The translations under genes and the position numbers were made by a program. Positions 19,886 to 30,901 of a stretch of 64,000 nt of DNA are shown here, piece by piece. The number at the start of each line of letters is the position of its first letter. Positions within the stretch are counted from its first letter, which is position 1. Under the pieces are notes generated by a model. That model saw nothing but the letters and a program-made list of their open reading frames with translations. It was not told the origin of the DNA and ran no database searches. The DNA is from Oscheius sp. JU75 (Eukaryota; Nematoda; Chromadorea; Rhabditida; Rhabditidae): the NCBI GenBank assembly GCA_037178855.1, contig JASJZC010000002.1, positions 806,001 to 870,000 of the forward strand, in the 5' to 3' direction.

Positions 19886-22800
19886 ATGGTGACAGCCGCA
19901 GTCGACCCAGAAATGCCGTCCACGTCGCAAACCAATAACATTGAGGTCAGTTTCATGTTTCCCCCTCTAAAATCACCATTTTCGGGTCATAAACGTGACA
20001 AAAGACAATCTGACAGCCCTCTGGCCGGAAATACTCATCAATTTGAGCAGATGCGACTACTTAGCAATCGATTTGGTTAGTTCCAACCGATTTTTCCATT
20101 GTAGTTTCCAATTGTCTTCAGGAGCTATCAGGGCTGGGCGATTTGCACGGGATGAGAAGTAAAAATGTTAGCCAGAGGTATTCGATACAGCGAGAAGGAG
20201 CCATTTCGAGGTAGAATGCTTCAAAAATGTCTGAAACCCCGTTTCCAGGTCAGTAATCTCGTTCGGGCTGGCATTTTTCCGCTTCGAAGAAAAGGATGAC
20301 GAGAGGAGGAGTCTAAAATACTCGTGTCGGGTAAAACATTGCTATTTTCGTGAAAATGGACGGATTTACAGGTCTACAATATTCTAACACTTTGTTCTCA
20401 AGCCTTCACGATCGAGCCGGACGCCTTGAGGTTCCTGGCCAAGCATTCGTTCGACTTCAATAGACTGATCGCTGAAGGGGTCCCTTATTCGATTTCTACG
20501 ACAAAAGGGGTATGTTCTCTGTCTTGCACCTGAAAATGGAAAATGAGCATTTTGGAGTAGATTCGTGATGCGGCCTGTTGAAAATTTTCTAAAAAAATAA
20601 TGATGGATCTAAAGAAAAAACCCAAGAGATCTTTTTTGCTTTTGCATCTACGAAACGGATCTAACCCACCTTTTTCAGTCCTGTCCTCTCCGTTCCCTCG
20701 TCACCGAAATTTTCGCATCCTCAAAGCCGCTCCTTTTCCATAACGGCCTAACAGACGTCCTCTTCATCTATCACCACTTTTATGCTCCACTTCCGAACAG
20801 GTTTCCTCTCATTTTCTGCCTTTTCTATCGATTCCTCCAGCTGGGCGGCCTTCTGTAACAGCTTGGCAGACATCTTCACAGCCGACAGTCCATTATGTGA
20901 CTCGAAATATCTGACGGAATTTGAATTCCGGACCACAGCCAGCTTCCTCGAGTACATATTCCGCAAGAGCCAGCGGGACAATCAGCGTGAGGCGACGGAA
21001 GGCCGTTATCACTTGGAAATTAGTTTTGCTAAGCCTTCAGGTAAGCTTTTTCCCCGAAAAGGTTGGCTACCCCATAATTATTATTGTATATTCTTAGCCA
21101 GCTCAAAAAAAATCTACAAAAAGGTATTTTACTAAAAAGTTGACCCGGGCACTATCGAACGCTGATCCATCGTGTCAAACCATTTGTGTCTACAATGCCG
21201 TGTTAGCCCCATTAGAGCCACCCCCTTCACTCTTAGGTAAAGCAATACGCAATAACGTATTCACATTTTTCGGACAAGACGACTTTTTCTGACTTTCTAA
21301 TGTTCTGCAAAGCTGTAGAGCCGATCCCGGGCTACAACTCTGCAGAACATAAAAAAAGTCGTCTTGACCCCGTAAAACGTAAATATGTAACTGCGTATTT
21401 CTTACGTAGAGGGTCCTCTAATAGGGATAATACGGTAGGTCACAGGCAGACACATAGTGACCAATTCAAAATAGATTGCTTCTTTTCCAGACCCGAAATT
21501 CGCCGAAACCGTCAGCTGTAGCCTCCCGGTCAACTTTCCCTACCACCCAATCTCCTCGGAAATCGACAAAATCGTCTGTCCCAATTTCGCCAATCATGGT
21601 TTTTGCTGGAAGGAGGGCAAGGGACAGTGCGAGCTGGCCCACGACGTCGATTTGGCTCTGGATCTCGAGTGGAAAAAGAAGGACAAGGAGAAGCAAAAGA
21701 GGAAGAGAAAGTTGGTCATTTTAGACTATATTTTTGAATTGCGAGGTCTTCAGATTCGATCACCTGAAACCGGACGCGATGATTCGAGAGGAGCGCGAGA
21801 GAATGGAGGCAGCAGCACCACGCCTTCAGGACAACGTCGACACGGCTTTCGGGGCGAGGATTTCTGTTACAGGTTCGTTTTTTCTGCAAATTTTTTTCTA
21901 TACATTCTGTGTGTTCGTTCATGAGCTAACAAGTCACAGAAGCGAAGTCGACTCCGCGGTTAGCGCCCTGGGCTATAATTCGTTTCGTTATTTCTAAAAA
22001 GAAATGAGCTAATTCTTTAAAATTGGAGTGCGAAAGGTCTCACGAGGAAATTACAGTACCCGTCTCAGGCTGGCAGATTTTCGCTATTTTAGGGTGCTTA
22101 CAGCCAGTTTTCAGTTGTTTTGACATTGGCATCGTATTCAGAGCCCAAGGAAACCTTGTTCAAATGGTACCTCTCCCCCCTTTGGGTTTTCACACGCTTT
22201 GCGCAGCCTCTTCCCTTTCACGGCCATTTTGGGTTTGAAAAAAGGGTCCCCTTGTTCGTTTTGCTCAGGTTTTGCATTTTCGATACCATCCACTTCCGGT
22301 TCCGTCGGAAATTGGTAACACTTGACACATCAGCGTGTTTCCCATTAAGCCGGCTCACTGATGCTACTGCCAGTGAGAAATTGAGCACACTGTCGTCTTC
22401 CATTGTCCCCCTCCCGCGCACCTTTCGATAACGACGTCAGTCTCTGGGCCCCCAAGACGAACTCATGCGCAAAATCCATGCTTTCAGGATGTCATCGTGC
22501 CGGCGTCGATGCCTTCATGACCGGATTCACGGTTCTCTTCAACGAGAGAGTACATCTCTGGCGCAGCGGAACTCTCAATCCTAGCGTGAGTTTTACAGTT
22601 TTGGCTTCAGAATTAGGGAATTGGTGACGGGACTAAAAGATCTGGATTTGGGGTGCTATCAAAGAGCTCGTGACGGGACCCAAACTATTTGATCAGCGCG
22701 CCTAAAATTGTACTTTTCGAGGGTGAAGAGGACATTTTTTTAGTGGCAGCCACGCTGTATTTCGGCCGGTCCGCATGCACAGGCCTGGTGCCAAGAATAT

Positions 22801-23182
22801 CATAAATTTTGGCCGTCAAGTTTTCCCAAAAGTGGTACTCTCTCAGGAGCTCGTTTGAACTATTTTTGGCGAAAATTTCGATTGGCTTGAAAGTGCAAAG
22901 ACAGTAGTTATCTGTCTAAAACTTGAAACTGGTCCCGACACGAACGTTGATATCCGGCCGTACCCATTGTTATTTACAATCAGGTCCAAGCTTTTCGGCT
23001 CGTACTACCATGCCTTACCACTCTGTCTGTCCCTTACCAGCAATCTTCAGCATCTGAACAAGGTTCCCTTATCCGGGAAGGAGCAGCCCTTCGTCATCCG
23101 GGCCACCCATTCGGCCGGAAGTTGCCCGCTTCATGAGGAACGATTCGCGGAGATCAGAAGCAGAAGAAGCCACCAAAAATAG
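19886..23182 (+). CDS. TOE1: TOE1-like DEDD 3' exonuclease (snRNA/poly(A) deadenylase)
   Basis: TOE1 trims 3' tails of snRNAs and other RNAs in the nucleus (Cajal bodies in vertebrates). Exon products in order: MVTAAVDPEMPSTSQTNNIE; ALWPEILINLSRCDYLAIDL (about 19986-20075), with the first catalytic Asp of the D-x-E pair; ELSGLGDLHGMRSKN (from 20122), with its Glu; SVISFGLAFFRFEEKDDE; LTLCSQAFTIEPDALRFL; the LLFHNGLTDVLFIYHHFYA exon with the next acidic residue; CDSKYLTEFEF and SFLEYIFRK (about 20831-21040); a CCCH zinc finger, CPNFANHGFCWKEGKGQCEL (about 21590-21645), then a KKKDKEKQKRKRK nuclear signal; GCHRAGVDAFMTGF; and a last exon with NKVPLSGKEQPF, stop at 23180-23182. This is the full TOE1 domain order. 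The second exon is preceded by GG, not AG. The link to the last exon could not be phased exactly, so a small exon may be missing. AATAAA at 23185-23190. Confidence 0.88.
21300..21350. repeat. Dispersed palindrome, copy C
   Basis: ATGTTCTGCAAAGCTGTAG, loop AGCCGATCCCGGG, then CTACAACTCTGCAGAACAT. It lies in the TOE1 intron before the zinc-finger exon. Confidence 0.85.
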
Positions 23183-23286
23183 CCAATAAATCCATTTTTC
23201 TCTCAATTTTTGTGCATTTTTTGGAGTTTTGTGACTCTCAATATCGTTTTCGTAATTTTTATGCCATTTGAACGCCGTTTTTTAGG
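23183..23286 (+). promoter_or_regulatory. Short intercistronic region, likely trans-splice acceptor
   Basis: Only 104 bases separate the TOE1 stop from the next ATG. The interval contains AATAAA (23185-23190), a T-rich tract and TTTTTTAG immediately before the ATG. This is the layout of a nematode operon with spliced-leader addition to the downstream cistron. Confidence 0.55.
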
Positions 23287-26200
23287 ATGTTCAACGATCA
23301 ACGACCAGTAAGACAACAGTTTTCGCCGCCGCCAGGCCGTGAGGTGAGTCAATGTGCAAAAATGGCCAGTTTCGTGGGGCAGGAAAAGAGTCGAATAAGA
23401 AATTTTGCGACGAGGGGTTTATCCAGGGTTTTAAAAACAATTTGAATAGAATTATACAGTGCAAAACTTGTAGCGTAAAAATCTGGGGAAAACGTCTCAA
23501 GTTTGGAGATAACCTGTACAGTTTGTTGGTTTTGATCTAATCTTTACCCCTACAGCGCACCCACTGGCACAGACAACTGCGTGAGGGGCTCGGAATATTC
23601 GACATGCCAAGACCAGAACCGAGAAGACCTCGACAGCCCCGGAATCGAGGACGTGGTCGCGAAATCCCTATCGCGTGGAATAACCCTCGTCAAGATCACG
23701 AAATTCTCTTTAACAGCGCAGAGGCGTCACAGCCTAGAACAAGACATAACTGGGATATGCCAAGACGGAGGGTGAGTCAAGGGATATAGAGACACGAATA
23801 GTAAGAGATTCAGAGTGACAATGAAAACAGCGACGAGACATGGAATCAGAGCTGGGACAGTGGAGATCCGAAACGGGATTTCATCGATGTGCCGCTGCAG
23901 ATGCTGAGGAAGAAGTTTGACCCGGGGTGTCGGCTGAAGGAGCCTGAGCCGGTGAGTCGAGTAGCAAAATTTGTTTTGGAAAGATCCAGCGATTCAGACA
24001 ACTTGAGAGAGTCTAGAGAATAAGGATCGGCAGATAGCAGAATATATCTAGAGAAGAAGGAAGGATAGGACATGTCAGAGAACAGCGACAATCGAAAGAG
24101 AACATTGTTAGCGGGAGTCATAGCAAACAAGAAGGTTACAAACGGACCAGGTAGTAGAATACTAGGAATTTTGGTTGACGCCAAAATGAGACACACTGCA
24201 GGAGACAGTACACAGTAACTTTAGAGGACAGTAGACAGCATCGATCCGTTTTGGAAAGACTTTGGGGTACAAGAGTAAAAAGTCGATAGCGACAGATCTT
24301 CAGCTAGCTCTGACACGACATACCAGAGGCGAAGAATGATCGGCCCTGGAATTAAAAAAGAAAGAGAATGTCCACGGTAGACAACTCTAACCATGTTTAA
24401 GAGAGATAGACAAATTTCAATGGACAGTACACAACAAACTAGATTGATCCAAGCATGTGACAGAGACAAGCCAAAAGAGTAGTCATCCGCCAAATGAAAT
24501 TTTCTAGTTGTCTACTTAAAGGAGCCATAGGACAGACAGATAGCTGTTACCGTATGGTCACTTTGGATTGTTTGACTCGGAAAGGTCGGACGAGGTAGTT
24601 GATAGTCAGAGAGATAGGCAGTATCAGGATAGGTAATAGAGTCAAAGAGACAGTAAGACTATTGACTGGTCCAGTGTGTTCCACTTCCACTTTACTTATT
24701 CAAAAATTCCTTGGGGTTTAACGACGGGGAAGGTTTCTTGTATTGCATCCAACACTATAGTAGCAACACTAGACATTCAGGCAGATCAAGACACAAATAG
24801 TAGTCTCTGACAGAAAGTCAGACACGACACAGAGACAAACTAGAATATTGTACCCTGACACACCAAGATTATGCGTTAGAGACAGTCGAGACAGAACGGT
24901 GAAGAAAGCTGTAGACCGTTTCAAAGAGACGTGACTATCAAGTAACACATTCTCTTCAGATAGTCTTCAGCACGAAGCTGGTCGAATGCTCCGACCCTGT
25001 CCCTGAACGCAAGACTCCCCAGCGCTCTCCGGTCATCCCCAAGAAGGAACTCAAGCTGGGACTGCTGAAACTGAAGAAGTGTCTCGACCAAGTTCAGCCG
25101 GAGCTTGTAAACATGGCTTCTAGCCGTTGTCAGCTGAAATCAGACGCTCATCCGACCTTCCAGGACAGCTTCGCCGTCTTCAGTCATCCAGACGGGTTCA
25201 AGAAGATTGTGGTGGGTACAGTACACAATTCAGAGACAGTCTTTTAAGGTCAAAAGCCAGGACGGGCTTCTGTCAACGCTGGTCAAGAAGGAAAAGCTGG
25301 ATGAGAGGGTCCTATACGTGACTAATGAGTCCTTGTCCCAGGTCAAGGCTCGTTTCTCCAAGGCCCGGATGCTTAACAAGCAGGTGGTCCCGGAAATTCC
25401 GAAGATGGAGGGCATCAAGAGTGAAAACCTGAAGAGCTCGAAAGCTGACGCACAAGTCCGGATTAGGGAGCTGACGGCGACAGAGAGAGCGCTTTGTCCG
25501 GCTGAGAACAACGATAGACAGAACGTCTACGAGCTGTCCACAAGAATGTTCATGTTCCCGCCCAAACTTATCGACTTTGAGGCTAAGGTAGTCGAGAATC
25601 TGTTCTTTTAAAAGAATTTTTTTCGATCATGCCGCTGGATTTGGACGAAGCTGATCAGGGAGGACAGAAGTACACGGTCAAGGTGATGTGGGCTACTCAA
25701 CCTCATACCTACAAGGCTAGAATCAAGGTGTGTATCTCCCCCTTTGTCTCTGTCTGTTCACAGTCCAAATTTTCAGATCGGGGGAGATCACATGGATGCT
25801 ATGAAGGCCAAGACAATTCTAAACAGCTGTGATGTGGTGAACAAGTGTCACCACGTCAATACCAAAGGTGGTCACTATTTCTCATCGGACAGTTGGCTAC
25901 GGAAAGGATCGGAGCTAGACATTTGGTTTAGAAATCGAATTGGTGGAGACAGACGAGACGAAGACCTGCAAATGACTTCCGATGAGCTGGAGCACGTCGT
26001 AAAGATGCTTCTGGAGGTCAACAACATCACCATGACCCAGATCAATTTCAGTCGCAGCAAGGAAGAGTGGGAATCCCTTCCAGTTAGCCTATTCTGAAAT
26101 TATTCAGACCAATCAGCCAGAAAGACGCAGTGTACAAGATCAACAAGCGACTGGCCCAATGTGCCATTCACGCCGGGGTTTGGGAGCACCAGGAACGGAA

Positions 26201-29200
26201 TACGGAGACGGAGTGGAGGAACTTCGTGAGTTGAGAGAGACAGAGAAACAGTGGTAGAGGGACAAAGAGATAGAGATACATAGAGATAGAGAGACAGAGA
26301 GGCAGAGAGGCAGTGAGAAGAAGAGTTTGAGAGACAGGCGGAGAGTCAAAGAGACTGACTGAAACTGTCTGTTTCAGTTCGAGCGGAACACCCAGAAGCT
26401 TTCCTGGAAGATCACCGACTACCAGATCCTCCCTAACGATGACCGAGACCTGTCAGCTACTATAGAGTTCTCGAACGTTCCCTGTGGTACCGCCATCTGC
26501 GACTACATCCTCAGAAACTCCAACAATAATGTCTTCTTCAAGTTCAACCATGTCCAAGTAGCCAGGACCAGGTTCTCCTGCCGGTACCACTCTACCTTCT
26601 TCGTCCCTCCGGAGATCCGAGTCCTACTAAACGCGGACATCAAGAAGTTGGATGGGGATGTCAGGAAGACCACGGATGGAGACCATAGCTCCTGGGCCAG
26701 AATCAGAGACCTGCCCAACTCGATGATGTCCGTCGAGGGCTGGAGCAGAGAGTATGTGGATGATGTCGTTGGGCAGCTGAAGAAGAAATTGAAGCCCGAG
26801 GCCTTTGACTGTTCAGTGGGGAGTAGAAGTCAGCTGCTTTACGGGTAAGTATACAGTGCGCGTCATAACTATAAAGGCACCCCAGTTTTTAGCTGTGGAG
26901 CCAAAACTACGCATTTTAAAAAAAATCTGACAATGCCATCTTTTTCTACGGTATTCAAAACCCTTGTAAAAAAATCTACAGACCCATCGGATTATCCTTC
27001 TGCCCTAGATAAACAAAAAGGTCTCGACGTGTCGAATTCAGAAGCGTCAAAACTATAAAGGCAGACGGTATTTAGAGTTTTTACTTATCGAGACATGTTA
27101 AATCATGCGTATAAAAGAATGGAAAAGTTGCTTCTGGCACTCGTTCAACACGTGCTCATCTCCGAATACCTTGGTGATGCCTCTAGGAGCCCGCCTAACG
27201 GATGTAGAGAGGGGACAGGTTGACGTCCTTGCTGGTCAAGGATTGAGCAACAGGGCCATAGCTACTACCATTGGACGTTCTCCTACCGTGGTGGACAATT
27301 ATCGCAAGGATCCTGTTGGCTATGGAGCTAAAAACAGAGGAGGAAGACCAAGAAAGCTGACAATCAGGGACGAGCGAATGATCGCTCGAACTGTCTCCAA
27401 CAAAAGAGTGACCACTGCTCTCCTGAAATCCGATCTCCGTCTCAGTGTTTCGAACAGCACTGTTCTCCGCTCCATCCACAGGAATGCTCATTTGACCAGA
27501 CAGAAGATGAAGTCTGCTCCCCGACTTCTCCCTCGTCACATTGCTGATAGGATGAGCTTTGCGAGAAACCACTTCAATACTGATTGGACTAAAGTGAGTA
27601 AATCTAAATTTTTGTTTTCATAGCTTCTATAGGTCATCTTCTCCGACGAAAAAAAGTGGAATCTTGACGGTCCGGATGGGAATACATCGTATTGGCGCGA
27701 CTTGAGGAAGGACCCGGTTTATTTCTCGAAGAGAAATTTTGGTGGCGCTTCGGTTATGGTCTGGGCGGCATACTCACACGACGGTACTGTCTCGCTCGAG
27801 TTTGTTACCAGCAGGATGAATAGCCTCGACTATCAAGATGTGCTCCAGAACAACCTGCTTCCTTACCTCCATGCCAATCCGCAGATGACGTTTCAACATG
27901 ATAATGCGCCGATCCATTCATCCAACTCCACTAGGCTCTGGCTGCAAAGCAACAACGTCAACACTATGCCGTGGCCCGCCTGTTCTCCCGATCTCAATCC
28001 GATTGAAAATCTCTGGGGAATTCTCGTCAGAGAGGTCTACAAGAGCGGCAAGCAGTTCTCAACTGTACAGGAGCTGAAGAATGCCATTCTTATCGCCTGG
28101 AGGACCCTGAACCCCATTGTTTTGAAGAATCTTTCTCTCTCGATGAACAGCCGTCTGTTCCAGTTGATCTCCCGCAACGGAAGAGCCACCGACTACTGAA
28201 ACATTTAAAGTTAAGCTATTTATATGAATTGTTTTGTTAGTGCCTTTATAGTTTTGACGCTTCTGAATTCGACACGTCGAGGCCTTTTTGTTTATCTAGG
28301 GCAGAAGGATAATCCGATGGGTCTGTAGATTTTTTTACAAAGGTTTTGAATACCGTAGAAAAAGATGGCATTGTCAGATTTTTTTTAAAATGCGTAGTTT
28401 TGGCTCCACAGCTAAAAACTGGGGTGCCTTTATAGTTATGACGCTCACTGTAGTACATGGAGAGCTTGTCCTCGGATCCACACAGGAGACAAGTAGTGAG
28501 ACATTGGTACCAAATGAGCGCTCCCGCTCACACCATTCAAAACTTTTATCTCAATTTTAAAGCGAGCGTATAGTTTTTTTAGTTTTTCAGATACACCCAT
28601 ATGGTGAAAACTGTGATAGGAAGAGGGGTATCTCCCGCTCCAAGTATACAGACACTTTTCAGCTGCGGTCTCCAGCTGGTGAATCAGCAGCAAGACCGCT
28701 TCGTCGGCCGGGTCTTCATCTCCGTGGACCGTCTCAATGAGAAGATCACCCTGATCGGAGAGCAGGCCGCTATAGCTGGCATCAAGCAATGTTTCCTCGA
28801 CTTTGTTGACAGACCGTATGTCTTCCTTTCTCCCATTCTGACAGCCGCTTTCAGTCACAACTTTGCTGTCCAGACTGCGATCAAGATCGATCCGCCAATG
28901 TACCTGCCGATCATGAAGAGTGTCCTGGACTACAACGGGGAGACAGCACTGGGAGAGCTGCTGGGAGGCTGCATGGTCCGCTTCCAGAAGCCGAACCAGC
29001 TGCTCTTTGAGGGTAGCGTCCATCAGTACAACCAGCTGCGACTCCTGCTGGACAAGACCCAGTACGAGGTTCTGAACAAGGTCACCGAGAAGACCATCTC
29101 CAAGCGGGCCAAGGAACTCTTCATATCTACCTCAGAATGCCCAGTGTGTACTGCCCCGTACAGTTTTGACAAGTATCGAATAGCCTGCGGGCATGCTTAC

Positions 29201-30345
29201 TGTCTTCAGTGCTTGACTCTCTTGGTTTGAAGCATGACATTCTGGTTGAATTCGAAATCTTCAGATCAAGCACAGTCTTGGCAGCGGAGAGATTCCGATC
29301 AGGTGTGTGCAGCCAAGATGTCAGAAGCTTGTGGGAATCAGAGATATTATGGTGAGGCACTGTCTCTGTCTGTCTCGGTCACCCTATCCTCCGTTCTACT
29401 GACTACTTCAGAGTCTCCTCTTCGACGAGAAGTCTATCCAGACCCGGAACTTCTTCCCGGAACGGCTCGAGCCCCTCTTCAAGGCTGCTAACAAGGCTGC
29501 TGCCAAAGCAGACGACATGATACCTTGTATCAAGGCCGGATGTGAAGGGTTCTTGGAGGTGGAAGTCATTCCACAACTTTTTAAACGAGTCTTCAGAGAG
29601 CGGAGAAGGAATACATCCGCACTATCTACTGCCCGATCTGTCGGACAGCCCGCTGCTCAACCTGTACCAATCCGCCTCACGTTGGAAGGTCGTGCGAACA
29701 GGAGGTTGAGTTCCGTTCTAATGACGAGCTCGCCATCGAGCACTACATCAAGAGCCGGAGGGACAATGTGAAGAAGTGTCCTACAAAGAACTGTGAGGCG
29801 CTGATTCAGAAGGAGGAAGGCTGCAATCATATGCATTGCACCTTCTGTAAGATTCACTTCTGTTGGTCCTGTTTGTTCTCGGTGAGTAGTCTTTGGTAGA
29901 ACAGATTAACTGGATGTTTAGGCCGAATCCCAACAAGAGGTCTACGCCCATATGCAGAATAATCATGGCGGTACTGGAGGAGAATGGGCAGTGAGTCAAC
30001 TGTCTCTCTGTCTATCTGCCTATCTCTTAGTCTCTCTGCCTCTATATCTTCCTGCCTCTTTGTTTTTCTGTCTCCTTGTCTCTGTTTCTCTGTTTTCCTG
30101 TCTCTCTGTATCTCTGTTTCTCTGGACAGTTTATCTAGTAACCTGACCTGGAGAATCAAACAAACCATCTTAATTTTCAGCACCTCGACCTGCCGCCTGG
30201 CTTTGGCTTTGCAGCACCAGGCTTTGGAGGTCAGGGATTTGGATTCCGAGGTTTCCGAGGACAGAGTCCTCCACCTGGCCTCAGACGACCATTCCCGAAC
30301 CAGCGAGGCTTTTTAGGCAATATCGAGGACAGTGACTCCGATTGA
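23287..30345 (+). CDS. RBR-type E3 ubiquitin ligase (RING1-IBR-RING2)
   Basis: RBR ligases receive ubiquitin on a RING2 cysteine and pass it to substrates. About 16 exons join to roughly 1,100 residues. The N-terminal part (exons 23287-23343, 23556-23771, 23814-23951, 24960-25211, 25249 on) is basic, with [13 protein letters not shown] and then acidic [10 protein letters not shown]. The middle (to 26844, then 28591-29230) is globular without a domain I can name. RING1 is [20 protein letters not shown] plus YCLQC (about 29137-29215). The IBR part includes [11 protein letters not shown] and [11 protein letters not shown], then [22 protein letters not shown]2 is [20 protein letters not shown] followed by [12 protein letters not shown] (about 29778-29875), with the catalytic cysteine in EGCNHMHC. 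The tail is Gly/Phe-rich and ends in IEDSDSD. The intron 26845-28590 carries a Tc3-like transposon inserted on the same strand; coding sequence is not disrupted. The closest architecture among RBR families is uncertain. Confidence 0.85.
23952..24959. other. 1-kb intron of the RBR ligase gene
   Basis: Unusually long intron between phase-0 exons (GTGAGT donor, CTCTTCAG acceptor), rich in GACAG/GATAG words. No nested gene could be supported on either strand. Confidence 0.6.
26854..27063 (+). repeat. Left terminal inverted repeat of the Tc3-like element
   Basis: Nearly perfect inverse of 28241-28450, differing at a few bases (for example CCCTTG versus CCTTTG). The outer GCGTCATAACTATAAAGGCA (about 26860-26879) recurs at the inner edge as GCGTCAAAACTATAAAGGCA (about 27044-27063), so each repeat carries two direct copies of a likely transposase binding site. 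Confidence 0.9.
27177..28199 (+). CDS. Tc3-type transposase (DD34E)
   Basis: Cuts and pastes the element via the terminal repeats. Exons 27177-27593 and 27633-28199 are separated by a 39-nt GTGAGT...TATAG intron and encode 327 residues, the Tc3A length. The N-terminal half holds two helix-turn-helix domains ([31 protein letters not shown]) separated by a GRPRK-type linker. The DDE catalytic residues are all present: Asp in [16 protein letters not shown], Asp in FQHDNAPIH, and Glu in [13 protein letters not shown], with 34 residues between the last two, as in Tc1/Tc3. No stop or frameshift is seen. An upstream in-frame ATG at 27105 would add 24 residues, but MPLGARLTD fits the usual Tc3 start. 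Confidence 0.93.
28241..28450 (-). repeat. Right terminal inverted repeat of the Tc3-like element
   Basis: Inverse of 26854-27063, with the same duplicated TATAGTT(A/T)TGACGC site at the outer and inner edges. TA follows at 28451-28452. Confidence 0.9.
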
Positions 30346-30783
30346 CCTCTCTTCCGATTTACTCGTTGTGACACCCAGTGCCCTCCAGGGACAAATTCGT
30401 AATCCAACTCAGTGTCTTTCTCGCTACTCAAGTTTATCCATATCCGCTTTGTGAATAAGCTAGTTAAGTTGTCGGTGCTTTAGCTTATCCACGTCTAGAT
30501 ATTCCGATAATTATATTTCGGCTCTCATCATAGTCAGTTTTCTTGTGGCCTTGAAAGTGCAAAATAAACTATTAGAGAATTCGATAGATAGTGCCGAGTC
30601 AGAGGGACATGGTTGGCAGCTCTTTTAAAACACAGAATCTCAGGGAATTAGCACGAGGCTAGAACAAGGTTCAAGCTTGCATTCCGAGGAGGGCCACAGA
30701 TCAGAGGTCCTCGTCAGGATAGACTACTTCACAGGTTTGTCACATTTTTCATCAAAATGGATCAAAAACATGCAAATAAAAAA
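30346..30783. other. 3' flank of the RBR gene
   Basis: No further exon seen. AATAAA near 30563-30568 may be a poly(A) signal. The sequence ends at the 5S gene. Confidence 0.4.
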
Positions 30784-30901
30784 GCTTACGACACCCGGGA
30801 TTCCCAAGCCGTCTCCGATCCAAGTACTAACCGGGCCCAACGTTGCTTGACTTGCCAGATCGGACGGGATGGCGTACTTTCAACGTGGTATGGCCGTAAG
30901 C
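30784..30901 (-). rRNA. 5S ribosomal RNA
   Basis: On the minus strand, 118 bases starting GCTTACGGCCATACCACGTT and ending GGGTGTCGTAAGC. The internal control region is intact (AAGTCAAGCAACGTTGGGCC; GTTAGTACTTGGATCGGAGA), the 5' and 3' ends pair (GCTTACG / CGTAAGC), and a T-run follows directly, the RNA polymerase III terminator. It differs from the copy at 32047 by one visible base (A for G in GCCAYACC). Transcribed by Pol III, it goes to the large ribosomal subunit. The sequence is closer to nematode 5S than to insect, flatworm or vertebrate 5S as I remember them. Confidence 0.93.

Larger units (their letters stand above)
26854..28450 (+). mobile_element. Complete Tc3-like Tc1/mariner transposon
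   Basis: The element is 1,597 bp, begins CAGTGCGCGTCATAAC and ends in the inverse, and is flanked on both sides by TA (26852-26853 and 28451-28452), the Tc1/mariner target duplication. It has about 210-bp terminal inverted repeats and one transposase gene with an intron. Both ends and the ORF are intact, so it may be active or recently inserted. It sits in an intron of the RBR ligase gene, in the same orientation. Confidence 0.93.

Noticed and set aside
23287..26844. SMARCD/BAF60-type chromatin subunit for the 5' half of the RBR gene
   Set aside because: The basic Gly/Arg/Pro-rich start suggested it, but no SWIB domain is present and the exons join in phase into the RBR ligase.
28445..29023. 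192-codon minus-strand frame over the RBR gene
   Set aside because: Antisense shadow of two spliced RBR exons; no homology and it would end next to the transposon end.
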